Translations under genes and position numbers: made by a program
Shown here: positions 25,680 through 34,079 of the stretch, one piece after another
Layout: the number at the start of each line of letters is the position of its first letter
How positions within the stretch are numbered: the first letter of the stretch is position 1
NCBI RefSeq assembly: GCF_000026105.1
Contig: NC_008027.1
Span: 3,926,501 to 3,990,500, forward strand
Length of the DNA: 64,000 nt
From: Pseudomonas entomophila L48
GTDB taxonomy: Bacteria; Pseudomonadota; Gammaproteobacteria; Pseudomonadales; Pseudomonadaceae
Direction of reading: 5' to 3'
The notes under the pieces: model-generated
Told to the model about the DNA's origin: nothing
Databases searched by the model: none
The model's input: the letters and a program-made list of their open reading frames with translations, nothing else

Positions 25680-27302
25680 TCAGGAAAGGATGTTCTTCAT
25701 CGACAGGTGCCGCGCATACCACGGCCGCTGCGGTACCTTGCGCAGGAAGCCGTCGATCTTGTCGTCCTCGCCAAAGGTGATGCGCAAGGCCAGTTTCATG
25801 GTCTCGACGTCCATCTCCACCGACTTGCCCGGGCGCGTGCCCGGCTGAGTGCTGCAACCGTGGGTGTCCGGCCCCAGCCAGGGGTCGTCGACCTCCACCC
25901 AGTGCCCCGGCGCGAACCAAGGCACGCCATTGACGTCCTGGCGCCGCACCTGGCCCGGATGGAAGCGCTCGTGAGCGCGGAACCAGTCATCGATGCGGTC
26001 GTCGATCCAGCCATGGAACCCCCAGAACACCGGGTTGACATGCGAGGAGAACGGGTCGCCGAGGAAATCGTTCTCACGTTCGAACCAGCGCGCGGCGAAA
26101 TCCGCCTGGTCGCGGGCGAACGGCACCGGCGCGGCATTGTTCGGGTCGCGCGGCACCGACGCCCAGCACATGTGCAACCAGTCGTGCAGGGTCATCTCCA
26201 GCTCCGAACCGAAAGCCCCCAGCGATAGCTTCGACAAGTACACCGGGTCCTGGTACTGCGACTCCCAGACCTGGAAGTTGCCGCAAAAAGTCTCGTTGGC
26301 CTTGATTGCCGATACCCACTGGCCATAGGCATCGTCGCCCGGCGCCTGCCAGGCCGGCGGCACGCAATAGCCATCGTGGTTGTCGTGGTAACGGGCAAAG
26401 CCCTGGCGATCGAACTCGACGTTCGGTTGCGGCAGCGGAAAGCGCGGCCAGGAAGGCAAATCCTGCAAGGTACGCGCGTACATCAGCATGTGCCGGTGCA
26501 TGAACAGGAAGTCGATGCCGGAACCATTGCGGTGCTTGCGCGGGCCACGGGCGTCACGCTCGCGATCCCTTGGGCCGGGCTGCCAGCCCAGGCCGCGCAG
26601 GGCATTCTGTTTCTGCGCCGACAGGCGATGCCATTTGTCCCGGGTCGCGTGCCACAGCTGGTGGAACAGACGGTGTTCGGCGCCAATCACCCAGGCCTGC
26701 ATCTGCGGGGTATAGGGCAGCCGCTCGCGGGCCTCGGGGAACAGACGCTTGACCGCGACGAAGCGGTTGTCCAACAGGGGCATGGTCAGCGGGCGGTCCA
26801 GGCGCTGCAGGCGCCCGCTCAAGGTACCCGTGCCCGCGTTGGCGAAACGGCCCCACACCTCGTCCAGGCTGGCCACGCACTCGTAGACCGAACGGCCGCG
26901 CGTGTCGACCAGGCGCCAGCGCACTTCACGCGAGCTGGCGCCGACCAGGTCGCCCAGCACACGGTAGGCGGGCTCCCCGTCACCGCGCAGACGCTCACCG
27001 GTATCGATGTAACCGCGCAAGCCGCGCCCCTTGGTGGCCACATCGAAAAACACTTCCAGGCCCTTGGCGGGCAACCCCTCTATGCCGGCGTCGACGCCTT
27101 CGAGGCGCAGGTCCCAGACACCACGCAAGCGATCCGCCAGCACCTGGCCGGAATAATCGGCCAGCTCGACGCTCGCCTCACCGGGCGTGACGATGTCGTC
27201 CTCCGGGTCATGGGTCAGCTTCTTGTGCGCGTAGTAGGCAGCCGTACCCGTGGCGCCCGCCACGGCCAGGCCCGCGATGAATCCTCGTCGAGAAATTGTC
27301 AT
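25680..27302 (-). CDS. pvdP: pyoverdine maturation tyrosinase PvdP
   Basis: A periplasmic copper tyrosinase (540 aa) that closes the dihydroquinoline chromophore of ferribactin during pyoverdine maturation. The N-terminus is a twin-arginine signal (SRRGFIAGLAVAGATG). The C-terminal half has tyrosinase-like His motifs (LFMHRHMLMY, LEMTLHDWLHMC, FSSHVNPVFWGFHGWIDDR). Length fits P. aeruginosa PvdP (about 544 aa). A perfect PvdS box lies 49 bases upstream. It is convergent with opmQ. Confidence 0.9.
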   Translation of the reverse strand: MTISRRGFIAGLAVAGATGTAAYYAHKKLTHDPEDDIVTPGEASVELADYSGQVLADRLRGVWDLRLEGVDAGIEGLPAKGLEVFFDVATKGRGLRGYIDTGERLRGDGEPAYRVLGDLVGASSREVRWRLVDTRGRSVYECVASLDEVWGRFANAGTGTLSGRLQRLDRPLTMPLLDNRFVAVKRLFPEARERLPYTPQMQAWVIGAEHRLFHQLWHATRDKWHRLSAQKQNALRGLGWQPGPRDRERDARGPRKHRNGSGIDFLFMHRHMLMYARTLQDLPSWPRFPLPQPNVEFDRQGFARYHDNHDGYCVPPAWQAPGDDAYGQWVSAIKANETFCGNFQVWESQYQDPVYLSKLSLGAFGSELEMTLHDWLHMCWASVPRDPNNAAPVPFARDQADFAARWFERENDFLGDPFSSHVNPVFWGFHGWIDDRIDDWFRAHERFHPGQVRRQDVNGVPWFAPGHWVEVDDPWLGPDTHGCSTQPGTRPGKSVEMDVETMKLALRITFGEDDKIDGFLRKVPQRPWYARHLSMKNILS

Positions 27303-27350
27303 TGCGCCTCAGTCCATTCCCGCCATGCTGCGGTGTCTATCCAAGCTAGG

Positions 27351-27374
27351 ACGTAGGCTGGGGCTGAAAATTTA
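27351..27374 (-). promoter_or_regulatory. iron-starvation (PvdS) box of pvdP
   Basis: On the minus strand TAAAT-N16-CGT is perfect (plus strand ACG at 27351, ATTTA at 27370-27374) and sits 49 bases before the pvdP start. Confidence 0.82.
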
Positions 27375-27392
27375 GCGTCAGCCGGGCAAGCC

Positions 27393-27416
27393 TAATTCAA
27401 GCCCGCGCGGACTCGT
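27393..27416 (+). promoter_or_regulatory. near-consensus iron-starvation box of the siderophore-interacting protein gene
   Basis: TAATT-N16-CGT departs from TAAAT at one base but keeps the exact spacing. It lies 34 bases before the ATG at 27451, back to back with the pvdP box. Confidence 0.5.
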
Positions 27417-27450
27417 CTGATCAGTACCCCCTACCGACAGAGGTACGACC

Positions 27451-28383
27451 ATGACCTCCCTGCTCTCCCGGTTGACTCGCCCCACCAAGGCGACCCCCTA
27501 CCGGATCTTCGATGTCGACCTGAAAGCCATCGAGCCCCTGAGCCCGTCCCTGTGCCGCTTCGTCTTCGGCGGCCCGGAAGTGGCGCAGATGACCACCCTG
27601 GCTGCGGACCAGCGCATCAAGCTGTTCTTCCCAACGCCCGCCGGGCAACCGCCACGCCTGCCCAAGGACGGCCAATGGCAACAGGCAAGGCGCGACCTGG
27701 CGCCGCAGGACACACCACCGATGCGCACCTACACCATCCGCGCCCTGCGCCGTGAGGCTGGCGAGGTGGACGTGGACTTCGTGTTGCATGGCGTGAACGG
27801 GCCGGCGTCGGCCTGGGCGACCCAGGCCAAGGTCGGCGACCGGCTGCAGATGGTCGCGCCGAACCTGGCCTATACCGAAGATCCGGGGGGTTACGAATGG
27901 AAGCCTCCACGCAGCGCCCAGCGCATCCTGCTGATTGGCGACGAAACCGCGCTGCCGGCCATCGCCGGCATCCTCGAGCAACTGGCGCAGGATGCTGCAG
28001 ACCTGCCCGTGGAGGCGTTCATCGAGGTGCCGCTGGAAGAGGACTGCCTCTCCTTGCGCCACAGCCCCGCCACTCGCCTGCACTGGCTGCCCCGCGACCT
28101 GCTGCGCTGCACGCACGGCCACGGCATGCAGCATGCGGTGCGTGAACTGGCCAGCCTGCCCGTCATCCGCGCCAACGCTTCGGTGGAACTGGAGGATGTG
28201 GACATCGACCAGCGCATTCTCTGGGAGCTGGCGAGTGGCGAGAGTGGCGACTTCTACGCCTGGATCGCCGGCGAGTCGGCGACGGTGATGGACATCCGCC
28301 GCTTCTTGATCAAGGAGCGCGGGCTACCCCGGGAAAACCTGACATTGATGGGCTACTGGCGCGACGGCCGCACATTCGATTGA
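27451..28383 (+). CDS. siderophore-interacting protein (ViuB/SIP-type ferric reductase)
   Basis: A 310-aa cytoplasmic flavoprotein of the SIP family, which reduces and releases iron from ferric siderophores. The FAD-binding part has PPMRTYTIRALRREAGEVDVDFVLHG (R-x-Y-T/S pattern) and GPASAWATQAKVGDRLQM. The NAD(P)H part has ILLIGDETALPAIAGILEQL, and the C-terminus YAWIAGESATVMDIRRFL and LMGYWRDGR. GAGG precedes the ATG. It is divergent from pvdP over a shared iron-regulated promoter region. Confidence 0.9.
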   Translation: MTSLLSRLTRPTKATPYRIFDVDLKAIEPLSPSLCRFVFGGPEVAQMTTLAADQRIKLFFPTPAGQPPRLPKDGQWQQARRDLAPQDTPPMRTYTIRALRREAGEVDVDFVLHGVNGPASAWATQAKVGDRLQMVAPNLAYTEDPGGYEWKPPRSAQRILLIGDETALPAIAGILEQLAQDAADLPVEAFIEVPLEEDCLSLRHSPATRLHWLPRDLLRCTHGHGMQHAVRELASLPVIRANASVELEDVDIDQRILWELASGESGDFYAWIAGESATVMDIRRFLIKERGLPRENLTLMGYWRDGRTFD

Positions 28384-28393
28384 TGCGCCGCTT

Positions 28394-28461
28394 CCTGTAG
28401 GAGCCAGCTTGCTGGCGAACCGCGGTGTGACGGTTCGCCAGCAAGCTGGCTCCTACAGGGA
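28394..28461. repeat. REP palindrome pair
   Basis: CTGTAGGAGCCAGCTTGCTGG and its exact inverted partner lie between the convergent siderophore-interacting protein gene and pvdH. The core has AGC in place of CGG seen in the other REPs, with matching changes on both arms. Confidence 0.85.
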
Positions 28462-28474
28462 AGGGTGTGCGGCG

Positions 28475-29869
28475 TCAGCCGACTGCGGCCGCCACGGCCT
28501 CGGCGAACCGCCCGGCAACATCGTCGATCTGCTCGGCACTGATGATCAACGGCGGCAGGAAGCGCACCACCGCACCATGCCGGCCGCCCAGCTCGAGAAT
28601 CAAGCCACGGCGCAGGCATTCGCGCTGCACCTTCGGCGCCAGGGTCCGGCACGCCGGCGGATGACCCAGCGCATCGGCCTCGCCCGCCGGGTCGACCAGT
28701 TCGACCCCCAGCATCAACCCGCGCCCACGGATATCACCCAATTGCGGATAGTCCCGCTGCAAGCGCTGCAGATGCCCACGCAGACGCAGCCCCATGGCCT
28801 CGGCATGCTCACAGAGGCGGTGTTCGACCAGGTAGTTCATCACCGCCGACCCCGCCGCCATGGCCATCTGGTTACCCCGGAAGGTGCCCGCGTGGGCACC
28901 CGGCGACCATGTGTCGAGCCAGTCGCGGTAGACCATCACCGCCAGCGGCAGGCTGCCACCGATGGCCTTGGACAAGGTGACCACATCCGGCACGATCCCG
29001 GCGTGCTCGAAGGCAAACATCTTCCCGGTACGGGCGAAACCGCTCTGGATCTCGTCGACTATCAGCGCCACGCCGGCCTGCTCGGTGATCCGGCGCAGTC
29101 CGCGCAGCCACTCGATATCAGCCGGGATCACCCCGCCCTCGCCCTGCACCACCTCGACAATCACCGCCGCCGGCAAGGCCACGCCGGCCTCGGGGTCGTT
29201 CAGCAGGTTCTCCAGGTAATGCAGGTTGGCGCGCACGCCGGCCTCGCCACCCAGGCCGAACGGGCAACGGTAGTCGTAGGGGTAAGGCAGGAACTGCACG
29301 CCGTTGCTCAGCAACGCGCCCAGCGGCTTCTTCGGCCCCAGGCTGCCCATCAGGCTCAGGGCGCCCTGGGTCATGCCGTGGTAACCGCCCTGGAACGCCA
29401 GCACGGTGCTGCGCCCGGTGGCAGTGCGCACCAGCTTGAGCGCCGCTTCCACGGCATCGGTACCAGTGGGGCCGCAGAACTGGATCTTCGCTTCGCGGCG
29501 CAGGGCCTCGGGCAGCAGGCCGAACAGGTCCTGGACGAACTGGTCCTTGACCGGCGTCGTCAGGTCGAGGGTGTGCAGCGGCAGCTCATCGGCCAGCACG
29601 CGCTGGATCGCCTCGACCACCACCGGGTGATTGTGGCCCAGGGCCAGAGTGCCGGCGCCGGCCAGGCAGTCGATGAACTGACGGCCCTCGACGTCTTCCA
29701 CATGGATGCCACGGGCGCGTTTGAGTGCCAGCGGGATACGCCGGGGGTAGCTGCGGGCGTTGGACTCCTGTTGCTGCTGGCGCAGCAGCAGCGGCGAGTC
29801 CGCGAATTCGTACAGGGCCTGGGGCGCGGAGGCCGGCAGCGCCTGGGCAAGGCTGGAAACGGTCGACAT
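28475..29869 (-). CDS. pvdH: diaminobutyrate-2-oxoglutarate aminotransferase
   Basis: A 464-aa class-III PLP aminotransferase that makes L-2,4-diaminobutyrate, the precursor of the pyoverdine chromophore unit. Motifs include CLAGAGTLALGHNHPVV, CGPTGTDAVEAALKLVR, ALIVDEIQSGFARTGKM and the PLP lysine in PDVVTLSKAIGGSLPLAV. I take the ATG at 29869 (MSTVSSLAQAL), in line with PvdH. A perfect PvdS box is 83 bases upstream, which supports the siderophore role. Confidence 0.9.
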   Translation of the reverse strand: MSTVSSLAQALPASAPQALYEFADSPLLLRQQQQESNARSYPRRIPLALKRARGIHVEDVEGRQFIDCLAGAGTLALGHNHPVVVEAIQRVLADELPLHTLDLTTPVKDQFVQDLFGLLPEALRREAKIQFCGPTGTDAVEAALKLVRTATGRSTVLAFQGGYHGMTQGALSLMGSLGPKKPLGALLSNGVQFLPYPYDYRCPFGLGGEAGVRANLHYLENLLNDPEAGVALPAAVIVEVVQGEGGVIPADIEWLRGLRRITEQAGVALIVDEIQSGFARTGKMFAFEHAGIVPDVVTLSKAIGGSLPLAVMVYRDWLDTWSPGAHAGTFRGNQMAMAAGSAVMNYLVEHRLCEHAEAMGLRLRGHLQRLQRDYPQLGDIRGRGLMLGVELVDPAGEADALGHPPACRTLAPKVQRECLRRGLILELGGRHGAVVRFLPPLIISAEQIDDVAGRFAEAVAAAVG

Positions 29870-29951
29870 CGGAAAAGTCCTCGCAAGCAAGCGAAAGTGC
29901 CCGCCACGCGCCCTTTAACCGGATGTGTGTCGGGTGGTCATCGCTTGGAAA

Positions 29952-29975
29952 ACGCTTCAGCGAGGGAAGGATTTA
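29952..29975 (-). promoter_or_regulatory. iron-starvation (PvdS) box of pvdH
   Basis: On the minus strand TAAAT-N16-CGT is perfect (plus strand ACG at 29952-29954 and ATTTA at 29971-29975), upstream of pvdH. Confidence 0.82.
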
Positions 29976-30029
29976 GCCGCTGGCGTGGGATTTGTGACGC
30001 CTTTGCCCACCTGGTGCCCGCCCATACCT

Positions 30030-30057
30030 GTAGGAGCCGGCTTGCCGGCGAATGGGC
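30030..30057. repeat. single REP element
   Basis: One GTAGGAGCCGGCTTGCCGGC core with its GAATGGGCC tail lies just before the 3' end of the sensor kinase gene. No inverted partner is nearby. Confidence 0.75.
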
Positions 30058-30075
30058 CAGAGCAAGCAGCACCGC

Positions 30076-31398
30076 TCAAGCGCCCGAACGCGCCGGCACC
30101 TGCAACCTCACCCGCAAACCATCGGCCTGGCTGTCGAAGCGCAGGCTACCCGCGCAACGTTGGACAATCGCCTGGACAATCGCCAACCCCAGCCCACACC
30201 CGCCACTCTGGCCATTGCGCCAGAAACGCTCGGTCAAATGCTGCAAGTCCTCCTGCGCGATCCCCGGCCCATGGTCGCGCACCAGGAAGTCCACCTGCCC
30301 ATCCAACGCCTGCACCTCCAACTCCACCGCCGCATCGCCACCATGGCGCAGGGCGTTGTCCAGCAGGTTGCGCAAGGCCGCCACCGCCAGTGGCGCCGGC
30401 ATCCCCAGGTAGACCTTGGCGGCATCCTCCGGCAAGCGCAGAAGAATGCGCCGGTTGTCGCCCCCACCGGCATCCTGGATCGCCTGCAGCGCCACCTGCT
30501 CGGCACTGCACTGCACGCCATCGTCGAACGACAGGCTGCCCTCGACCCGCGCCAGCATCAGCAACTGCTCCAGCGTGCGGTGCATCCGATCAGTCCCCTG
30601 CTCGGCATGCTCCAGGGCCTGCTCGCGCACCGCGCCGTCGGTCATCCGCGCCACCTGCAGGTGGGTCTTGATCGCGGTCAGCGGGCTGCGCAGTTCGTGG
30701 GCGGCATCGTCGGTGAGCCGACGCTCGCGCTCGATGGTCTGGGCGATGCGCAGGAACAGCTGGTTCTGCGTATCGAGCAACGGTTGCAGCTCGCTGGGCA
30801 GGCCGGCCACCTGCAACGGCTCGACACTGTCGGCGCGCCGCCTGCGCAAGGCGTCGCGCATGCGGTTGAGCGGCTCCAGGCCCTTGCCCAGGCCGATCCA
30901 CAGCAACCCCAAGCTACCCAGCAGCGCCATCAGCACCGGTGCCGACGCCGCCAGCAGGATCGACTGGTTCAGCGCCTCGCGTTCCTGGTGACGGTCGGCG
31001 GTGGTGATGCGCACATCGCCATGGTTGTAGGTGAAGGTTCGCCAGGAGGCGCCGTCGATGGTCTGGTCGCGAAAGCCGCTGCGCTGGTCGTCCATCGTGC
31101 CGTCATGCTTGTGGTTGCTGGCCAGGATCTCACCGCGCAGGGAACTCACCTGGCAGGCCATGCCATCCGGCACGCTGAACTGGTCCGCAGAAAAATGCGC
31201 ATCCTGTCCCTTGGCCGTCAAAGGTTGCGGCAACTGGTCGATCAGCCCGGCCACCATGCGTGCCGACGCCACCAGGCGCTGGTCGAGGGAGAACATCATC
31301 TGCTGGCGCAGGTCGCGCAGCATCCACGCCGCCGCCAGCACCCAGATTACGATGAAGGCGCTGCCGAGGATCAGCGACAGGCGAACGCGCAAGCTCAC
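30076..31398 (-). CDS. sensor histidine kinase, QseC/TctE-like
   Basis: A 440-aa inner-membrane kinase: an N-terminal helix (LILGSAFIVIWVLAAAWML), a periplasmic domain to about residue 150 and a second helix (LAASAPVLMALLGSLGLLWI). Then come HAMP-like linker, H-box DDAAHELRSPLTAIKTHL, N-box LRNLLDNALRHG and G-boxes DHGPGI and GCGLGLAIVQAIV. The start GTG has AGGAGG 7 bases before it and overlaps the regulator's stop by four bases. The stimulus is unknown. Proximity to pvdH may be incidental. Confidence 0.9.
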   Translation of the reverse strand: MSLRVRLSLILGSAFIVIWVLAAAWMLRDLRQQMMFSLDQRLVASARMVAGLIDQLPQPLTAKGQDAHFSADQFSVPDGMACQVSSLRGEILASNHKHDGTMDDQRSGFRDQTIDGASWRTFTYNHGDVRITTADRHQEREALNQSILLAASAPVLMALLGSLGLLWIGLGKGLEPLNRMRDALRRRRADSVEPLQVAGLPSELQPLLDTQNQLFLRIAQTIERERRLTDDAAHELRSPLTAIKTHLQVARMTDGAVREQALEHAEQGTDRMHRTLEQLLMLARVEGSLSFDDGVQCSAEQVALQAIQDAGGGDNRRILLRLPEDAAKVYLGMPAPLAVAALRNLLDNALRHGGDAAVELEVQALDGQVDFLVRDHGPGIAQEDLQHLTERFWRNGQSGGCGLGLAIVQAIVQRCAGSLRFDSQADGLRVRLQVPARSGA

Positions 31399-32078
31399 GA
31401 CGATGCCTCCTCAGGAGCCTGCGCCGGCCCCAGGCGATAGCCCAGGCCACGCACGGTCTCGACGATGCCGTTGCCCAGCTTGCGCCGTAGATGGTGGATA
31501 TGCACGTTGAGGGCGTTGCTCTCGACTTCGTCGCTGAAACCGTACACGCAGTCTTTCAACTGCTCGCTGGACAGCACCCGCCCCGGGTTCTGCAGCAACG
31601 CCTGGAGCAACGCCTGCTCGCGCCGCGACAGGTCTACCGGCGCGCCAGCCAAGGTGGCCACGCAACTGCTCGGGTCGTAGCACAGCGGCCCATGCTCGAT
31701 CACATTGACCGCCCGCCCCGCCACCCGGCGCAGCAAGGTGTGCAGGCGCGCCGCCAGTTCGCGCAGGTCGAAGGGTTTGAGCAGATAGTCATCGGCCCCC
31801 GCCTGCAAGCCATCGACCCGATCGGTGACTGCGTCGCGCGCGGTCAGCACCAGCACCGGCAACGTCTCGCCCTGCTGACGCAGGCGGCGCAGCAGTTTCA
31901 GGCCATCTTCGTCGGGCAGCCCCAGGTCGAGGATCATCACGTCGAACTGCGCGGCCTGGAGCATCTGCCGCGCCTGCGACGCGCTCGCCACCCGGTCCAC
32001 GGTCAGGCCCTGGGCCGAGAGCCCGGCGCAGATGCCGCTGGCGATCAGGTCGTCGTCCTCGCAGAGCAGAACGTGCAT
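31395..32078 (-). CDS. OmpR-family response regulator, QseB/TctD-like
   Basis: A 227-aa regulator: receiver domain (acidic pocket CEDDD, phospho-Asp in DVMILDLGLPDEDG, Lys in LLKPFDLRELAARL) followed by a winged helix (LSRREQALLQALLQNPGRVLS, NALNVHIHHLRRKLGNGIVETVRGLGYRL read as its wing and recognition helix). The ATG is at 32078. It partners the overlapping kinase gene. Confidence 0.9.
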   Translation of the reverse strand: MHVLLCEDDDLIASGICAGLSAQGLTVDRVASASQARQMLQAAQFDVMILDLGLPDEDGLKLLRRLRQQGETLPVLVLTARDAVTDRVDGLQAGADDYLLKPFDLRELAARLHTLLRRVAGRAVNVIEHGPLCYDPSSCVATLAGAPVDLSRREQALLQALLQNPGRVLSSEQLKDCVYGFSDEVESNALNVHIHHLRRKLGNGIVETVRGLGYRLGPAQAPEEASS

Positions 32079-32452
32079 GGGGAAGTCTCCTGGGGTGGGG
32101 AAGCTGGCATTGCACAGGATGGTGATTAAGGGGGGATTATGAGCCTTGGCGCGGGATTCGTCGTGGGCAGGTGGCGGATCGACGGTTGGTGGGTGGCTCG
32201 TTAAGCTGGGCGATTTCAGGGACAGGCTTTTCACGGTATTGGTGAGCAGCCTCCGATATTGCTCGAAGGCAGGGCATGCCGGGACCGCTTTGCGGTCCTT
32301 TCGCGACACAAGGCCGCTCCCACAGGAATATGCGATCCCCTGTGGGAGCGGCCTTGTGTCGCGATTGGGCTGCAAAGCAGCCCCGGCGAATTCAAATTGA
32401 GCAAAAACGCCAAGGGCCTTCAAAGGGCTGGCTTTCAGGGAGGGGTCATCAA
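32079..32452. repeat. gene-free region with large inverted repeat
   Basis: A 374-base region with no supported gene. Positions about 32279-32395 hold two inverted copies of a CGCGACACAAGGCCGCTCCC block separated by about 25 bases. A GGGCTGCAAAGCAGCCC hairpin follows. It lies between the response regulator (minus) and the GFA-type gene (plus), so it also holds both promoters. Confidence 0.7.
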
Positions 32453-32833
32453 ATGAGCGATATCTATCAAGGCAGCTGCCTGTGCACGGCGGTACGCTAT
32501 GAATTGCAGACCGCGCCAAAGGCGGTCAGCCATTGCCATTGCAGCCAGTGCCGCAAGGGCCACGGCGCGCTGTTCGCCACTTACGGTAGCGTGCCTCGCG
32601 GCGCACTGCGGATACTGGAAGGGGCTGACTATCTCACCGAATACCCCTCTTCCGAGTCGGTACTGCGCGCATTCTGCGCACGGTGCGGCTCCTCCTTGTT
32701 CTGGTCCCGCTCGCAGGGCGAGTTCGCCGACTGGATTTCCGTGGCGTTGGCTACGCTCGATACACCGTTCACGCCGCAGAAGCACAAACACATCCATCTC
32801 GACTCAGCGGTTCACGGGTACCCACACACCTGA
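32453..32833 (+). CDS. GFA-family zinc-binding protein (Gfa-like)
   Basis: A 126-aa protein with the GFA (CENP-V/GFA) pattern: GSCLCTAVRYEL, CHCSQCRKGHGALFATYGSV and FCARCGSSLFWSRS. The Cys pairs bind structural and catalytic zinc in this fold. Family members were named for glutathione-dependent formaldehyde activation, but most have unknown substrates. AGGGAGGGG lies 7-10 bases before the ATG. Confidence 0.88.
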   Translation: MSDIYQGSCLCTAVRYELQTAPKAVSHCHCSQCRKGHGALFATYGSVPRGALRILEGADYLTEYPSSESVLRAFCARCGSSLFWSRSQGEFADWISVALATLDTPFTPQKHKHIHLDSAVHGYPHT

Positions 32834-32862
32834 GCGCAAATCACCGGACAAGGATGAACGAC

Positions 32863-33423
32863 ATGGTTTCGCTGACTCACGAGCGTGTATTGGCAATCGC
32901 ACTGGAAAACGCCACCAATCGCGCATTACTCGCACTATTGCCTAAGCTGGACCTGCCCAATTGCATGCTCACGGCGGGCTGCCTGTTCCAGACATTCTGG
33001 AACGTCCGCTCGGGTCGAGCAGCCGAATGGGGCATCAAGGACTACGACATCGCCTACTTCGATGAAGACCTGTCGTGGGAGGCCGAGGACCGGGTGATCG
33101 CCCGGGTGCGTGACGCTTGCCGGCACCTTGGGGTCAATGTGGAAGTGCGCAACCAGGCCAGGGTTCATCTCTGGTATGAAGCCAAGTTCGGGGCGCACTA
33201 TCCGCAGCTGAAGTCGGTGACCGAGGGGATAGACCGCTACCTCATCAACTCCACTTGCCTGGGCGTGGATGTCGTTACGGGTGAGCTGTACAGCACCTAT
33301 GGCCTCGAAGACCTGCAGAACGATGTGCTGAGCATGAATGCCCGGAACCCGCAGCCGGTGCTGTTCAGGCGCAAGGCCGACAGCTATCGGGAGCGGTGGC
33401 CTTGGTTGAAGGTCGCTGGCTAG
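32863..33423 (+). CDS. nucleotidyltransferase family protein (NTP_transf_9 type)
   Basis: A 186-aa protein. TAGCLFQTFWNVRSG, then GIKDYDIAYFDEDLSWEAED, gives the nucleotidyltransferase-like fold with DxD-like DYD. LINSTCLGVDVVTG and YSTYGLEDL are typical of the PF06042-type family. The substrate is unknown. I use the ATG at 32863 because AAGGATG is at proper spacing; an ATG at 32854 abuts it. It follows the GFA-type gene by 29 bases. Its stop codon overlaps that of the convergent Nudix gene. Confidence 0.8.
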   Translation: MVSLTHERVLAIALENATNRALLALLPKLDLPNCMLTAGCLFQTFWNVRSGRAAEWGIKDYDIAYFDEDLSWEAEDRVIARVRDACRHLGVNVEVRNQARVHLWYEAKFGAHYPQLKSVTEGIDRYLINSTCLGVDVVTGELYSTYGLEDLQNDVLSMNARNPQPVLFRRKADSYRERWPWLKVAG

Positions 33424-33860
33424 GCGAGTGCCTGGTGCCGCCAATATCCCTTCGCCGCCAGCGCTTCGCACAGATAGGCCAGCGCTCGCTGGAAGACGGG
33501 ATGACACTCCGCGTAGGGCAACTGATCGAGTGGTGCCCAGAAGAAATCGAAAACATGGCCATGGTCGTCCAGGGTCTGGTGAGACCACTGCTCGGGCAGT
33601 GCCGCATGCACCTGACACAGGTGGAACGACCAGACCTGATCAAGGTGTCCGGATACCCAGCAGCCCAAGTCATCCATGATCGTTGCGCCATGGATACCCG
33701 ACTCCTCCGCCAACTCGCGCACAGCCGCCTCACGCGGCGCTTCGCCCTGTTCGAGGGTGCCTTTCACCAATTGCACCCCGGCCAGGGGATGGCGGAACAG
33801 AAGGATTCGCGGCTGCGGTGTGGATGAGAGCACTACGGCACAGGCTTTGTTTGGCAGCAT
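33420..33860 (-). CDS. Nudix hydrolase
   Basis: A 146-aa hydrolase of nucleoside diphosphates linked to another moiety. The Nudix box is complete: GTLEQGEAPREAAVRELAEESGI, here across residues about 34-56 (G-x5-E-x7-REUxEExGU). The C-terminus DFFWAPLDQLPYAE is typical. The substrate is unknown. It is convergent with the nucleotidyltransferase gene, overlapping at the stop codons. Confidence 0.9.
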   Translation of the reverse strand: MLPNKACAVVLSSTPQPRILLFRHPLAGVQLVKGTLEQGEAPREAAVRELAEESGIHGATIMDDLGCWVSGHLDQVWSFHLCQVHAALPEQWSHQTLDDHGHVFDFFWAPLDQLPYAECHPVFQRALAYLCEALAAKGYWRHQALA

Positions 33861-34079
33861 GGCGATGTCCTTTTCGAGAATGACCGCTGGTTATCTTACC
33901 TTTGCAGGCCGTAGAGAAGACTCCCCAAGTGAAGTGACCACGGTTTATACCTGGCGAAAATCAGATTTAACCGCTTTCTTGTAGTCCATTTCCCAAACAT
34001 ACTGCTGCCGCCTTTTTCCCGTTGCGGCAGCCCAGGCAGGGCTCTAGTCTCGGCGAGTCGCTGGTGTTCAGCGACCGGC

